A stretch of 64,000 nucleotides of DNA from Streptomyces seoulensis (GTDB lineage: Bacteria > Actinomycetota > Actinomycetes > Streptomycetales > Streptomycetaceae). The position numbers and the translations under genes were made by a program. Shown in pieces: positions 1 through 9,370 of the stretch; positions within the stretch are counted from its first letter, which is position 1; each line of letters opens with the position of its first letter. The notes beneath the pieces were generated by a model. It made no database searches. It saw nothing but the letters and a program-made list of their open reading frames with translations, and was not told the DNA's origin. The DNA is taken from the NCBI RefSeq assembly GCF_004328625.1, contig NZ_CP032229.1, positions 1,798,001-1,862,000 of the forward strand, written 5' to 3'.

Positions 1-1132
1 AGATCTCCGTCTTCTCGCTCGACCCGGCGTCGCCCCCGGCGGCCGCGAGGGCGCGGTTGCGGCGGACCGAGGACCAGAAGGACCAGGCGATCAGGACGAC
101 GCCGACCAGGCCGGTGATGACCTCGTTGATCTGGTACTGGATGGTGACCATGAGGATCACGGCCAGGGCGCCGATCGCGTAGTGGGCGCCGTGCTCCAGG
201 TAGACGTAGTCGTCCAGGGTGCCCTGGCGGACCAGGTAGACGGTCAGCGAACGGACGTACATCGCGCCGATGCCGAGGCCCAGCGCCATCAGGACGATGT
301 CGTTGGTGATGGCGAAGGCGCCGATCACACCGTCGAAGGAGAAGGACGCGTCCAGGACTTCCAGGTACAGGAACATGAAGAACGCGGCCTGGCCGGCCAG
401 CTTGACCGCCGAGCGTGGCTTGCCGGAGCGGGCGGCCTCCTCCTCGGCCTCGTTCTCGGCCTCCTCCTCGGCCTCCAGCTTGTCCTCGAAGTACCCGGAG
501 AGACCGCCGACGACCATGTACGTGATCAGACCCGCGATGCCCGCGATCAGCACCGTCTGGGCCTTGTCGGCATGGGCGCCGCCGTGCTGGTGGGCGTGGG
601 TGGCGAAGGTGAAGGAGGTGATCAGCAGGACGATCATCGCGATGCAGACCGACAGCATGTCGACCTTGCCGAGCTTGGCCAGCGGCCGCTCGATCCAGCG
701 CAGCCACTGGATGTCCCGCTCCTCGAAGATGAAGTCGAGGAAGATCATCAGCAGGAACATGCCACCGAACGCGGCGATGGCCGGGTGGGCGTCGGTGACG
801 AGTTCCTGATAGCGGTCCTTGTTGTTCAGCGCGAGATTGACGGCCTCGATCGGGCCCATCTTGGCGCTGATGGCGACAATGACGACGGGGAAGACCAGCC
901 GCATGCCGAAGACCGCGATGAGCACGCCGACGGTGAGGAAGATCTTCTGCCAGAAGGCATTCATCTTCTTCAGGATTCCGGCGTTGACCACCGCGTTGTC
1001 GAAGGACAGCGAGATCTCGAGGACGGAAAGGATCGCCACGATGCCGAAGCCCTGCCACCCCCCGTAGAGGACCGCAGCGACCAGGCCGATCGCGGTGATC
1101 GCGAAAGACCAGCCGAAGGTTTTCAGAAGCAC
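1..1132 (-). CDS. DUF475 / TerC-like integral membrane protein (C-terminus cut by window edge)
   Basis: A polytopic membrane protein of at least 377 residues that is still open at base 1, so only the last few residues should be missing. Hydrophobic helices alternate with the TerC/YkoY-type repeat motifs SFDNAVVNAG (about residues 42-51) and SFDGVIGAF (about 261-269). These place conserved acidic residues inside the membrane, as in families linked to tellurite resistance and metal export. A very acidic Glu-rich cytoplasmic stretch (about 217-232) lies in the middle. An in-frame TAG sits two codons upstream of the GTG, which fixes the start. Two TerD genes lie upstream on the same strand, the usual Ter-type pairing. 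The transported substrate is not shown by the sequence. Confidence 0.88.
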   Translation of the reverse strand, partial: MLLKTFGWSFAITAIGLVAAVLYGGWQGFGIVAILSVLEISLSFDNAVVNAGILKKMNAFWQKIFLTVGVLIAVFGMRLVFPVVIVAISAKMGPIEAVNLALNNKDRYQELVTDAHPAIAAFGGMFLLMIFLDFIFEERDIQWLRWIERPLAKLGKVDMLSVCIAMIVLLITSFTFATHAHQHGGAHADKAQTVLIAGIAGLITYMVVGGLSGYFEDKLEAEEEAENEAEEEAARSGKPRSAVKLAGQAAFFMFLYLEVLDASFSFDGVIGAFAITNDIVLMALGLGIGAMYVRSLTVYLVRQGTLDDYVYLEHGAHYAIGALAVILMVTIQYQINEVITGLVGVVLIAWSFWSSVRRNRALAAAGGDAGSSEKTEI

Positions 1133-1208
1133 TGGCTACCCCATCATCTTCTGGGGGCCCCACCCGGACCCTGTCTGGGTGAGGTCTCCCCCGCCGCCGT
1201 ACCCGGCT

Positions 1209-1787
1209 TTACGAAACGTTGACTCCGAAGTCTAGAGCGATGCCCCGAAGTCCGGACGCGTACCCCTGTCCGACCGCACGGAACTTCCATTCGCCCTGAT
1301 ACCGGTAGAGCTCGCCGAAGATCATGGCCGTTTCGGTCGAGGCGTCCTCGCTGAGGTCGTAGCGCGCGAGTTCCTGGTCGTCGGACCGGTTGACCACCCG
1401 GATGAAAGCGTTGGCGACCTGGCCGAAGGACTGGTTGCGCTCGTCCGCCATATGGATCGAGACCGGGAAAATGATCTTCTCGCACTGCGGCGGCACCTGG
1501 GAAAGGTCCACCAGAATCGATTCGTCGTCGCCCTCGCCCTCACCGGTGAGGTTGTCGCCGGTGTGCTCGACCGAGCCCTCGGGGCTGGTGAGCTGGTTGT
1601 AGAAGACGAAGTACTCGTCCCCGAGCACCCGGTTCCCGGCGCCGCACAGCAGGGCGCTGGCGTCCAGGTCGAAGGCGGCGCCGGTGGTGGAGCGGGCGTC
1701 CCAGCCGAGCCCGATCATGACGTTCGTGAGATTCGGCGCGGCCTTGGAGAGGGAGACATTGCCTCCCTTGGCGAGCGTGACACCCAT
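1209..1787 (-). CDS. TerD family stress/tellurium resistance protein (copy 1)
   Basis: A 192-residue cytoplasmic protein of the TerD/CABP family, which binds calcium and is associated with tellurite and general stress resistance. It starts MGVTLAKGGNVSLSK and has the acidic loops DLDASALL (about residue 41) and GEGEGDDE that supply Ca-binding carboxylates in TerD structures. The ATG at 1787 is preceded by GGGGAGGAT and gives the family's usual length. A longer in-frame extension has no ribosome site and is rejected. It is closely related to the next gene upstream, so the pair looks like a tandem duplication. A hairpin between them suggests at least partly separate transcription. Confidence 0.93.
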   Translation of the reverse strand: MGVTLAKGGNVSLSKAAPNLTNVMIGLGWDARSTTGAAFDLDASALLCGAGNRVLGDEYFVFYNQLTSPEGSVEHTGDNLTGEGEGDDESILVDLSQVPPQCEKIIFPVSIHMADERNQSFGQVANAFIRVVNRSDDQELARYDLSEDASTETAMIFGELYRYQGEWKFRAVGQGYASGLRGIALDFGVNVS

Positions 1788-1822
1788 GCTGATCCTCCCC
1801 TGTGGTGTTCTTGGTTCTCCTG

Positions 1823-1865
1823 CGCCTCCGGCGCCGCCCGCAAACGCGGAACGGCGCCGGAGGCG
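1823..1865 (-). terminator. Hairpin between the two terD genes
   Basis: A perfect 14-bp inverted repeat (CGCCTCCGGCGCCG at 1823-1836, complement at 1852-1865) with a 15-base loop lies just after the stop codon of the upstream terD copy. There is no T-tract, as is usual in streptomycetes. It probably ends or attenuates the transcript before the second copy. Confidence 0.7.
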
Positions 1866-1882
1866 GTGCGAGCCGTACGGCG

Positions 1883-2458
1883 TCAGACGTTGACGCCGAA
1901 GTCCTGGGCGATGCCGCGCAGGCCCGAGGCGTAGCCCTGGCCGATGGCGCGGAACTTCCACTCCGGGCCGTTGCGGTACAGCTCACCGAAGACCATGGCG
2001 GTCTCGGTGGAGGCGTCCTCGCTGAGGTCGTAGCGCGCGAGTTCCTGGCCGCCCGCCTGGTTCACCACGCGGATGAACGCGTTGCGGACCTGGCCGAAGG
2101 ACTGCTGGCGGTTCTCGGCCTCGTAGATCGAGACCGGGAAGACGATCTTCTCCACGTCGGCCGGGACGCCGGCGAGGTCGATCTTGATCTGCTCGTCGTC
2201 GCCCTCGCCCTCACCGGTGAGGTTGTCGCCGGTGTGCTCGACCGAGCCGTCGGGGCTCTTGAGGTTGTTGAAGAAGACGAAGTTCTGGTCGCTGGCGACC
2301 TTGCCGGCGTTGTTCAGCAGCAGTGCGCTGGCGTCGAGGTCGAAGTCGGTGCCGGTCGTGGTGCGCACGTCCCAGCCCAGACCGACGATGACGGCGGTCA
2401 GGCCGGGAGCCTCCTTGGTCAGCGAGACGTTGCCACCCTTGCTGAGGCTGACTCCCAC
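1883..2458 (-). CDS. TerD family stress/tellurium resistance protein (copy 2)
   Basis: A 191-residue TerD-family protein, paralogous to the gene downstream. The shared blocks are [38 protein letters not shown] and the C-terminal [19 protein letters not shown]. The acidic GEGEGDDE region and the FDLDAS motif are the putative calcium sites. I chose the GTG at 2458 because GGAGG lies about five bases upstream and the length then matches its paralogue. An ATG further out has no ribosome site. Metal and redox stress is the expected context, as a peroxiredoxin gene follows upstream on the same strand. Confidence 0.93.
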   Translation of the reverse strand: MGVSLSKGGNVSLTKEAPGLTAVIVGLGWDVRTTTGTDFDLDASALLLNNAGKVASDQNFVFFNNLKSPDGSVEHTGDNLTGEGEGDDEQIKIDLAGVPADVEKIVFPVSIYEAENRQQSFGQVRNAFIRVVNQAGGQELARYDLSEDASTETAMVFGELYRNGPEWKFRAIGQGYASGLRGIAQDFGVNV

Positions 2459-2560
2459 GGGTCCTCCATGTGGTGTCCAGGGGCCGACAGCCCCGTAGTG
2501 CATCGGATATGGGATCAACGTGCCGATCCTAGTGACGGGTTCCCGCGCGGAGCGGGGCCC

Positions 2561-3019
2561 TCACAGGGTGTCGAGCGCCTTCACGTACTCGGTCAGGTCA
2601 CGGGCGTCGGGAAGGCCGTTGACGACCGTCCAGCGCACGGTGCCCGTCTTGTCCAGGATGAAGGTGCCGCGCACGGCGCACCCCTTGTCCTCGTCGAAGA
2701 CGCCGTAGGCGCGGCTCACGTTGCCGTGCGGCCAGAAGTCGCTGAGCAGCGGGTATTCCAGGCCCTCCTGCTCGCCGAAGACGCGCAGGGTGTGCATGGA
2801 GTCGTTGGAGACGGCGAGCAGCTGGGTGTCGCGGTCGGTGAACTGCGGAAGGTTGTCACGCAGCTCGCACAGTTCACCGGTGCAGACGCCGGTGAAGGCG
2901 AAGGGGTAGAAGAGCAGCACCACGTTCTTCTCGCCCCGGAAGTCGGAGAGCCGTACGGTGCGGCCGTGGTTGTCCTTCAGTTCGAAGTCGGGTGCCTCGT
3001 CGCCGACCTGGAGCGCCAT
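2561..3019 (-). CDS. ahpE: Peroxiredoxin, AhpE type (1-Cys)
   Basis: A 152-residue thioredoxin-fold peroxidase that reduces hydrogen peroxide and alkyl hydroperoxides in the cytoplasm. The peroxidatic cysteine lies in [17 protein letters not shown] (about residue 45), preceded by the family Pro/Thr positions. A second cysteine four residues later may be resolving, which differs from a strict 1-Cys mechanism. Length and sequence match mycobacterial AhpE. ATG at 3019 is chosen after an AGGA-like site. The neighbours DUF3052 and aceE reproduce the order of ahpE and its neighbours near aceE in Mycobacterium tuberculosis, which supports the orthology. Confidence 0.9.
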   Translation of the reverse strand: MALQVGDEAPDFELKDNHGRTVRLSDFRGEKNVVLLFYPFAFTGVCTGELCELRDNLPQFTDRDTQLLAVSNDSMHTLRVFGEQEGLEYPLLSDFWPHGNVSRAYGVFDEDKGCAVRGTFILDKTGTVRWTVVNGLPDARDLTEYVKALDTL

Positions 3020-3157
3020 CGTCCTGCATCCCTTCGCTGTGCCGTACGGGTGAGCGCGGGTCACTCGCCCGGTCCCACCCTACGCAGCGATCACGCCGGG
3101 ACCGCCGGGCGGACCGGGGAGTCCCGGCCCGCTCGGCGTGGCGATGACGCGTTCTTT

Positions 3158-3598
3158 CTAACGCTTGCCGGACTTGGCGGCCTTCGGCGTCGCCAGACGC
3201 GAGCCACTCCAGTCCTTGCCGACGCTGACGCTCTTCGAAGCGGTCAGCCCTGCGGTGGTTGCGGCCTCCGAGATGTCGCTCGGCTCCACGTACCCCGTAC
3301 GGCCGGTCTTCGGCGTCAGAAGCAGGATGGCGCCGCCCTCTTCGATGTACGTGGTGGCATCCACGAGTACATCGGTGAGGTCTCCGTCGTCATCACGGAA
3401 CCACAGCACAACGGCGTCGGCCACGTCGTCGTATTCCTCGTCCATCAGGTCGCCTTCGACGGCTTCCTCGATGGCCTCGCGGAGCTCCTGATCGACGTCC
3501 TCGTCGTAGCCGATCTCCTGGACCACCTGTCCGGGCTGGAACCCCAGCCTGGCGGCAGGGTTCGTCCGCTCCTCCGCGTGGTCCGCGGTCGCGCTCAC
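3158..3598 (-). CDS. DUF3052 family conserved actinobacterial protein
   Basis: A 146-residue soluble protein of unknown function that is conserved in actinobacteria. The acidic N-terminal half (FQPGQVVQEIGYDEDVD) is followed by a compact alpha/beta domain ending in the basic Ser/Lys-rich tail KAAKSGKR. The GTG at 3598 has GGAGG eight bases upstream. The longer open frame reaches 3787 without another credible ribosome site. It is divergent from aceE and lies upstream of ahpE, the same arrangement as in mycobacteria. No catalytic motif is visible. Confidence 0.85.
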   Translation of the reverse strand: MSATADHAEERTNPAARLGFQPGQVVQEIGYDEDVDQELREAIEEAVEGDLMDEEYDDVADAVVLWFRDDDGDLTDVLVDATTYIEEGGAILLLTPKTGRTGYVEPSDISEAATTAGLTASKSVSVGKDWSGSRLATPKAAKSGKR

Positions 3599-4007
3599 GG
3601 GTTGCCTCCTGATCATGTCTTGGTGAATAACTGAGCCACGCGCGTGCGCGAAGCATTGGCCGTAGTCCACACGGGCGGGACGGATCGCGCAAGTACCCGG
3701 CCCTCCTGACCGCCGAAACGGTGACGTTCCGGGCCGCTTCGTCGCCACTCCTGGCACCGTATCCCGTTTCCCCGAGAACCACATCACACCGATGTGCCCC
3801 TTATGCGCACTTCGGAATCATCCGTCGATACGCCCATCGAACAACTTTGCCATGCCCGTCACACCCCGGGCGTATCGTTGCGTTTTGACCGGGTGGCGAT
3901 CCGGGTGGCCGATCCGGGGCGCGGGGAACCAGTGGGTGACGTACCACGTTCCCCAGGTACACGATGGGGAACGTGTAGGCAGGTCCCTCCGACAGGTAAG
4001 GAACAGC
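3599..4007. other. Divergent control region between DUF3052 and aceE
   Basis: About 400 bases without a credible gene, which must hold the promoters of both divergent genes. It contains a direct repeat of CGATCCGGG near 3898-3918 and, close to the aceE start, a perfect 10-bp inverted repeat listed separately. I do not recognise unambiguous -35/-10 pairs. Confidence 0.6.
3945..3975 (+). promoter_or_regulatory. Perfect 10-bp inverted repeat in the aceE leader
   Basis: CACGTTCCCC (3945-3954) and GGGGAACGTG (3966-3975) form a perfect inverted repeat with an 11-base spacer, ending 32 bases before the aceE GTG. It could be a regulator's operator or an mRNA stem-loop. The spacing from the ribosome site leaves that site free. 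Confidence 0.55.
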
Positions 4008-6755
4008 GTGGCTTCCGGTTCCGATCGCAATCCGATCATCATTGGCGGCCTTCCGAGTCAGGTTCCTGACTTCGATCCCGAGGAAACGCAGGAGTGGCTC
4101 GACTCCCTCGACGCCGCCGTGGACGAACGTGGCCGGGAGCGGGCCAGGTATCTCATGCTGCGGCTGATCGAACGGGCCCGCGAGAAGCGCGTGGCCGTGC
4201 CCGAGATGCGCAGCACGGACTACGTCAACACGATCCCCACCAAGAGCGAGCCCTTCTTCCCCGGCAACGAGGAGATCGAGCGCCGCATCCTCAACGCCAC
4301 CCGCTGGAACGCGGCCGTGATGGTCTCGCGGGCCCAGCGTCCCGGCATCGGCGTGGGCGGCCACATCGCCACCTTCGCCTCCTCCGCGTCCCTCTACGAC
4401 GTGGGCTTCAACCACTTCTTCCGGGGCAAGGACGGCGGTGACGGCGGGGACCAGGTCTTCTTCCAGGGCCACGCCTCGCCGGGCATCTACGCCCGCGCGT
4501 ATCTGCTGGACCGGCTCTCGGAGAACCAGCTCGACGGATTCCGGCAGGAGCACTCCAAGTTCCCGGACGGGCTCTCCAGCTACCCCCACCCGCGCTCGAT
4601 GCCGGACTTCTGGGAGTTCCCGACCGTCTCGATGGGCCTCGGCCCGCTCGGCGCGATCTACCAGGCCCGGATGAACCGCTACATGGAGGCACGCGGCATC
4701 GCCGACACCTCCGGCTCGCACGTGTGGGCGTTCCTCGGCGACGGCGAGATGGACGAGCCGGAGTCGCTGGGCCAGCTCTCCATCGCCGCCCGCGAGGGGC
4801 TGGACAACCTGACCTTCGTGGTCAACTGCAACCTCCAGCGGCTCGACGGCCCGGTGCGCGGCAACGGCAAGATCATCCAGGAGCTGGAGTCCCAGTTCCG
4901 GGGCGCCGGCTGGAACGTGATCAAGCTGGTGTGGGACCGGAGCTGGGACCCGCTGCTGGCCCAGGACCGGGACGGTGTGCTGGTCAACCGGATGAACACC
5001 ACCCCGGACGGCCAGTTCCAGACGTACGCCACCGAGTCCGGCGCCTACATCCGGGACCACTTCTTCGGTGACGACCACCGGCTGCGCGCCATGGTCGAGA
5101 ACATGACCGACGACCAGATCCTGCACCTGGGCCGCGGCGGCCACGACCACCGCAAGATCTACGCGGCGTTCAAGGCGGCCAAGGAGCACAAGGGCCAGCC
5201 GACGGTGATCCTGGCCAAGACGGTCAAGGGCTGGACGCTGGGCCCCAACTTCGAGGGCCGCAACGCCACCCACCAGATGAAGAAGCTGACGGTCGACGAC
5301 CTCAAGGGCTTCCGCGACCGGCTGCACCTGCCGATCACCGACAAGGAGCTGGAGTCCGGCGCCCCGCCGTACTACCACCCCGGCCGGAACTCGGAGGAGA
5401 TGCAGTACATGCACGACCGGCGCACCTCGCTCGGGGGCTACGTCCCCACGCGTGTCGTGCGCTCCAAGCCGCTCGCGCTGCCCGACGAGAAGGCGTACGC
5501 GAGTGTGAAGAAGGGGTCGGGTCAGCAGTCCATCGCCACCACCATGGCGTTCGTGCGGCTGCTGAAGGACCTCATGCGGGACAAGGAGATCGGCAAGCGG
5601 TTCGTGCTGATCGCGCCGGACGAGTACCGCACCTTCGGCATGGACTCGTTCTTCCCGAGCGCGAAGATCTACAACCCGCTGGGCCAGCAGTACGAGTCGG
5701 TGGACCGCGAGCTGCTGCTCGCCTACAAGGAGTCCCCCACCGGCCAGATGCTGCACGACGGCATCTCCGAGGCGGGCTGCACGGCCTCCCTGATCGCGGC
5801 CGGCTCGGCCTACGCCACCCACGGCGAACCGCTGATCCCGGTCTACGTCTTCTACTCGATGTTCGGTTTCCAGCGCACCGGCGACCAGTTCTGGCAGATG
5901 GCCGACCAGCTCTCGCGCGGCTTCGTACTGGGCGCGACCGCCGGCCGCACCACGCTGACCGGCGAGGGCCTCCAGCACGCGGACGGCCACTCCCAGCTCC
6001 TCGCCTCCACCAACCCGGCCTGCGTGGCCTACGACCCGGCGTACGGGTACGAGATCGCGCACATCGTCGAGGACGGCCTGCGGCGGATGTACGGCGGGGA
6101 CGAGGAACACCCGCACGGTGAGGACGTCTTCTACTACCTCACCGTCTACAACGAGCCGATCCAGCACCCGGCCGAGCCGGACGGCGTGGACGTCGAGGGC
6201 ATCCTCAAGGGCATCCACCGGCTGAGCGAGGGCTCCGGCGGCTCGGTCCCGGCGCAGATCATGGCGTCCGGTGTCGCGGTGCCGTGGGCGCTGGAGGCGC
6301 AGCGCATCCTCGCCGACGAGTGGGACGTCCGGGCGGACGTCTGGTCGGCGACCTCCTGGAGCGAGCTGCGCCGGGAGGCGGTGGCCTGCGAGGAGCACAA
6401 CATGCTGCACCCCGAGGAGGAGCAGCGGGTGCCGTTCGTGACCCGCAAACTCGGCGGGGCGGAGGGGCCGTTCGTGGCGGTGTCCGACTGGATGCGGTCG
6501 GTGCCGGACCAGATCGCGCGGTGGGTGCCGGGTCCCTACCAGTCCCTCGGGGCGGACGGGTTCGGGTTCGCGGACACGCGCGGCGCGGCTCGGCGCTTCT
6601 TCCACATCGACGCGCAGTCGATCGTGGTGGGGGTGCTGACGGAGCTGGCCAAGGAGGGGAAGGTCGACCGGTCGGTGCTGAAGCAGGCCATCGACCGGTA
6701 CCAGTTGCTGGACGTGAAGGCGGCGGCGCCGGGAGCGGCCGGCGGTGACGCGTAA
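4008..6755 (+). CDS. aceE: Pyruvate dehydrogenase E1 component, homodimeric type
   Basis: A 915-residue thiamine-diphosphate enzyme that decarboxylates pyruvate and passes the acetyl group to the lipoyl E2 of the pyruvate dehydrogenase complex. The ThDP/Mg motif begins at [10 protein letters not shown] (about residue 244) and ends in the NCNLQRLDG segment, as in E. coli AceE. The pyrimidine-binding and C-terminal transketolase domains follow. It is full length for the single-chain E1 class. GTG at 4008 follows AAGGAACAGC and starts the conserved actinobacterial N-terminus. Upstream in-frame sequence is non-conserved leader. It ends at a convergent terminator. Confidence 0.96.
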   Translation: MASGSDRNPIIIGGLPSQVPDFDPEETQEWLDSLDAAVDERGRERARYLMLRLIERAREKRVAVPEMRSTDYVNTIPTKSEPFFPGNEEIERRILNATRWNAAVMVSRAQRPGIGVGGHIATFASSASLYDVGFNHFFRGKDGGDGGDQVFFQGHASPGIYARAYLLDRLSENQLDGFRQEHSKFPDGLSSYPHPRSMPDFWEFPTVSMGLGPLGAIYQARMNRYMEARGIADTSGSHVWAFLGDGEMDEPESLGQLSIAAREGLDNLTFVVNCNLQRLDGPVRGNGKIIQELESQFRGAGWNVIKLVWDRSWDPLLAQDRDGVLVNRMNTTPDGQFQTYATESGAYIRDHFFGDDHRLRAMVENMTDDQILHLGRGGHDHRKIYAAFKAAKEHKGQPTVILAKTVKGWTLGPNFEGRNATHQMKKLTVDDLKGFRDRLHLPITDKELESGAPPYYHPGRNSEEMQYMHDRRTSLGGYVPTRVVRSKPLALPDEKAYASVKKGSGQQSIATTMAFVRLLKDLMRDKEIGKRFVLIAPDEYRTFGMDSFFPSAKIYNPLGQQYESVDRELLLAYKESPTGQMLHDGISEAGCTASLIAAGSAYATHGEPLIPVYVFYSMFGFQRTGDQFWQMADQLSRGFVLGATAGRTTLTGEGLQHADGHSQLLASTNPACVAYDPAYGYEIAHIVEDGLRRMYGGDEEHPHGEDVFYYLTVYNEPIQHPAEPDGVDVEGILKGIHRLSEGSGGSVPAQIMASGVAVPWALEAQRILADEWDVRADVWSATSWSELRREAVACEEHNMLHPEEEQRVPFVTRKLGGAEGPFVAVSDWMRSVPDQIARWVPGPYQSLGADGFGFADTRGAARRFFHIDAQSIVVGVLTELAKEGKVDRSVLKQAIDRYQLLDVKAAAPGAAGGDA

Positions 6756-6775
6756 CGCTGCGCGGCTTGGGCGTG

Positions 6776-6814
6776 GCCGCGCGATCACCGTTCTTACTTC
6801 GGTGATCGCGCGGC
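6776..6814. terminator. Bidirectional terminator between aceE and the MFS gene
   Basis: A perfect 15-bp stem (GCCGCGCGATCACCG and its complement) with a 9-base loop lies between two convergent genes, so it can serve both. Confidence 0.85.
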
Positions 6815-6880
6815 TGCCGTTCCGTCGTGGCTGGTCGCGCAGTTCCCCGCGCCCCTAAAAGCGCCACCCGTACCCGGAAT

Positions 6881-8497
6881 CTAGATGTGGCCCACCCCTG
6901 CGCCCGCCTCCGCGTTGACGCCTCGGCGGGTCAGCAGGGCCACCAGGATGGCGGCCGCCGCCACGCCTGCCGCCACCAGGGAGGCGAGGCTCATGCCGGA
7001 GATGAAGGTGTCGTGGGCGACGTCGGTGACCTTGGCGATGATCGCCGGGGGCATCTGCTTCGTGACCGGGGCGACGCCGACCTGGACGGCCTGGGACGCC
7101 TGGTCGAGCTGAGTGGGGGTCAGCGGGGGCAGGCCCGCGCCGGTCCAGTTGCCCGCGAGGTCGCTGTCGACCTTGGAGGCCATGACGGCGCCGAGCACGG
7201 CGGTGCCGAGGCTGCCGCCGATCTGCATGGCCGCCTGCTGGAGACCGCCCGCCACGCCGGAGAGGGCCATCGGGGCGTTGCCGACGATGACCTCGGTGGC
7301 GCCGACCATGACCGGGGCGAGGCCGAGGCCGAGGAGGGCGAACCAGATCGACATGGTCGCGCTGCCGGTGTCCGCCTTCAGGGTGGACATGCCGTACATG
7401 GCGACCGCGGTGAGCGTCATGCCGCCCGCGAGCGGGATGCGCGGGCCCAGCTTGGTGATGGCGAAGCCGGCCAGCGGGGAGCCGACGATCATCATGCCGG
7501 TGAGCGGGAGCAGGTGCAGGCCGGCGTCGACCGGGCTGAGTCCGTGCACGTTCTGCAGGTAGAAGGTGACGAAGAAGAGGCCGCCCATGAAGGCGATGGC
7601 CATCATCACCATCAGCACCACACCCGCCGACAGCGGGACCGAGCGGAACAGGGTGAGCGGGATCAGCGGTTCCGCGACCCGGGTCTCCCACCAGGCGAAG
7701 ACCACGAAGAGCAGCGCCGAGGCGCCGATGAAGCCCCAGGTGCGGCCGTCGCCCCAGCCCCAGGCGGGGGCCTTGATCAGCGCCCAGACCAGGCAGAACA
7801 TGGCGCCGGAGAGCAGCGCGATGCCGAGCAGGTCGAAGGAGCGCGGGGCGTTCTCCGCGCGGTGGTCGAGCAGGATCAGCGTGCCGAGCAGCAGGGCGAG
7901 CAGGCCGACGGGCACGTTGATGAAGAACACCGACTGCCAGTTGACGTGCTGGACCAGCACACCGCCGAGGATCGGGCCGCCGGCGGTGGAGGCGCCGATG
8001 ACCATGCCCCAGATGCCGATCGCCATGTTGAGCTTCTCGGCCGGGAAGGTGGCCCGCAGCAGGCCGAGCGCGGCCGGCATCAGCAGGGCGCCGAACAGGC
8101 CCTGCAGGACCCGGAAGGTGACGACCATCGGGATGCTGTCGGACAGGCCGATCGCGCCGGAGGCCAGCGCGAAGCCGGTCACGCCGATGAGGAAGGTCTG
8201 CCGGTGCCCGAAGCGGTCACCGAGCTTGCCCGCGGTGATCAGGGCGACCGCGAGGGCGAGGAAGTAGGCGTTGGTGATCCACTGCACGTCGGAGAAGCTC
8301 GCGTGCAGGTCCTTGGCGATGGCCGGGTTGGCGATGGCCACGATGGTGCCGTCCAGGGCCACCATCATGACGCCCACGGCGACGGTGATCAGGGTGAACC
8401 AGGGGTGCCCGCGCAGTCCCGTGGCGGGCCGCGGCGACACGTCGGTGGGTGACCCGTCCTCCGGTCCCGTCTTGTCGATGGTGGTCTGACTAGTCAT
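6881..8497 (-). CDS. MFS drug efflux transporter, DHA2 (14-helix) family
   Basis: A 538-residue inner-membrane proton antiporter of the EmrB/QacA type. A charged N-terminal tail is followed by about 14 hydrophobic helices. DHA2 motifs include ALDGTIVAIANPAI in helix 1 (about residue 48), the loop GKLGDRFGHRQ (motif A) and GPILGGVLVQH (motif C, antiporter signature). Such pumps export hydrophobic drugs or endogenous metabolites. The gene is divergent from a TetR regulator 121 bases away, the standard self-contained efflux arrangement, so induction by ligand release of TetR is likely. The substrate is not predictable. Confidence 0.92.
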   Translation of the reverse strand: MTSQTTIDKTGPEDGSPTDVSPRPATGLRGHPWFTLITVAVGVMMVALDGTIVAIANPAIAKDLHASFSDVQWITNAYFLALAVALITAGKLGDRFGHRQTFLIGVTGFALASGAIGLSDSIPMVVTFRVLQGLFGALLMPAALGLLRATFPAEKLNMAIGIWGMVIGASTAGGPILGGVLVQHVNWQSVFFINVPVGLLALLLGTLILLDHRAENAPRSFDLLGIALLSGAMFCLVWALIKAPAWGWGDGRTWGFIGASALLFVVFAWWETRVAEPLIPLTLFRSVPLSAGVVLMVMMAIAFMGGLFFVTFYLQNVHGLSPVDAGLHLLPLTGMMIVGSPLAGFAITKLGPRIPLAGGMTLTAVAMYGMSTLKADTGSATMSIWFALLGLGLAPVMVGATEVIVGNAPMALSGVAGGLQQAAMQIGGSLGTAVLGAVMASKVDSDLAGNWTGAGLPPLTPTQLDQASQAVQVGVAPVTKQMPPAIIAKVTDVAHDTFISGMSLASLVAAGVAAAAILVALLTRRGVNAEAGAGVGHI

Positions 8498-8508
8498 GTA
8501 ATGAGGCT

Positions 8509-8521
8509 AGTGACAGTCACT
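8509..8521. promoter_or_regulatory. Candidate TetR operator in the efflux/tetR intergenic region
   Basis: The 13-bp perfect palindrome AGTGAC-A-GTCACT lies 12 bases from the MFS start. Related half sites (TGACAG, GTCAG, CTGACAG) and a TTGACA box at 8527-8532 follow. The placement between divergent pump and regulator genes is what a TetR operator needs. No binding evidence can be seen. Confidence 0.55.
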
Positions 8522-8618
8522 GACAGTTGACAAACGCATTCACAAGTCAGCGTCTGACAGATGCCCGGCGTTCACTCGACCGCATACTCTGATCTGGAAG
8601 GACGTACAGGGAGAGGCC

Positions 8619-9245
8619 ATGGAGACGCTGCGCGAGCGCAAGAAGCGGCGTACCCGCGAGGCGCTGGTGCGCGCCGCCCTCGAACTGTTCACCACCCAGG
8701 GGTACGAGCGCACGACCGTCGACGAGATCGCCGAGGCGGTGGACGTCTCGCAGCGCACCTTCTTCCGCTACTTCGCGGGCAAGGAGGACGCGGCCTTCGC
8801 GGTGCAGGAGATGACGGAGGCCCACTTCGTGGCCGCCGTCCGCGCCCGGCCGCCGCACGAGCCGCCGATGGAGGCGCTCCGGCAGGCCATGCTGGAGGGC
8901 TGGGACGACATACGGGAGACCGTCGAGGCGGTCGTCCCGGTCGAGCTGTATCTGCGGATGTACCGCATGATCGAGTCCACGCCCGCGCTGCTCGCCGCGC
9001 ATCTGCGCCGGTCGGCGGCGACCGAGCAGACCATCGCCGGGCTGCTCGCGGAGCGCGAGGGCGTCGACGTGGACGCCGACCCCCGGCCGAGGCTGGCGGT
9101 GGCGGTGTTCGCCGGGGTGATCCGGGTCACCGAGCGGCAGTGGAGCACCGGGGACGACTTCAGCCTGGCGGCCATCCGGAGCCTCACGGCGGCGTACCTC
9201 GATCAGGTGGGCCCCGCGCTGACCGGGAACTGGCGCGCGGCCTGA
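8619..9245 (+). CDS. TetR family transcriptional regulator
   Basis: A 208-residue repressor-type regulator. Residues about 10-57 are the TetR helix-turn-helix: RTREALVRAALELFTTQGY, then TTVDEIAEAVDVSQRTFFRYFAGKED. The remaining helical part is the ligand-binding and dimerisation domain, which shows no recognised ligand motif. ATG at 8619 follows AGGGAGAGGCC. It is divergent from the DHA2 efflux gene and most likely represses it and itself through the palindromic region between them. Confidence 0.93.
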   Translation: METLRERKKRRTREALVRAALELFTTQGYERTTVDEIAEAVDVSQRTFFRYFAGKEDAAFAVQEMTEAHFVAAVRARPPHEPPMEALRQAMLEGWDDIRETVEAVVPVELYLRMYRMIESTPALLAAHLRRSAATEQTIAGLLAEREGVDVDADPRPRLAVAVFAGVIRVTERQWSTGDDFSLAAIRSLTAAYLDQVGPALTGNWRAA

Positions 9246-9258
9246 AATCGTTGGCGGA

Positions 9259-9289
9259 ACGGACGTGATCGTTCAGAAAGATCGTCCGT
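9259..9289 (+). terminator. Hairpin after the tetR gene
   Basis: ACGGACG at 9259-9265 pairs with CGTCCGT at 9283-9289, extended inward by ATC/GAT across a two-base bulge. It lies 14 bases past the tetR stop and is a plausible rho-independent terminator without a T-tract. Confidence 0.5.
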
Positions 9290-9370
9290 GTTCCGGCCCC
9301 GGCACACGAAACGTGATCCCCGCCACTCGATTGACCCGACACCCTTCCGTTCTCCTAGTGTGTCCTCCCA

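Noticed and set aside
3801..6788. Long open frame opposite aceE (995 codons)
   Set aside because: It is the antisense of a highly conserved gene, in the frame kept open by GC3 bias. The translation is Val/Arg/Gly/Leu-rich and has no domain.
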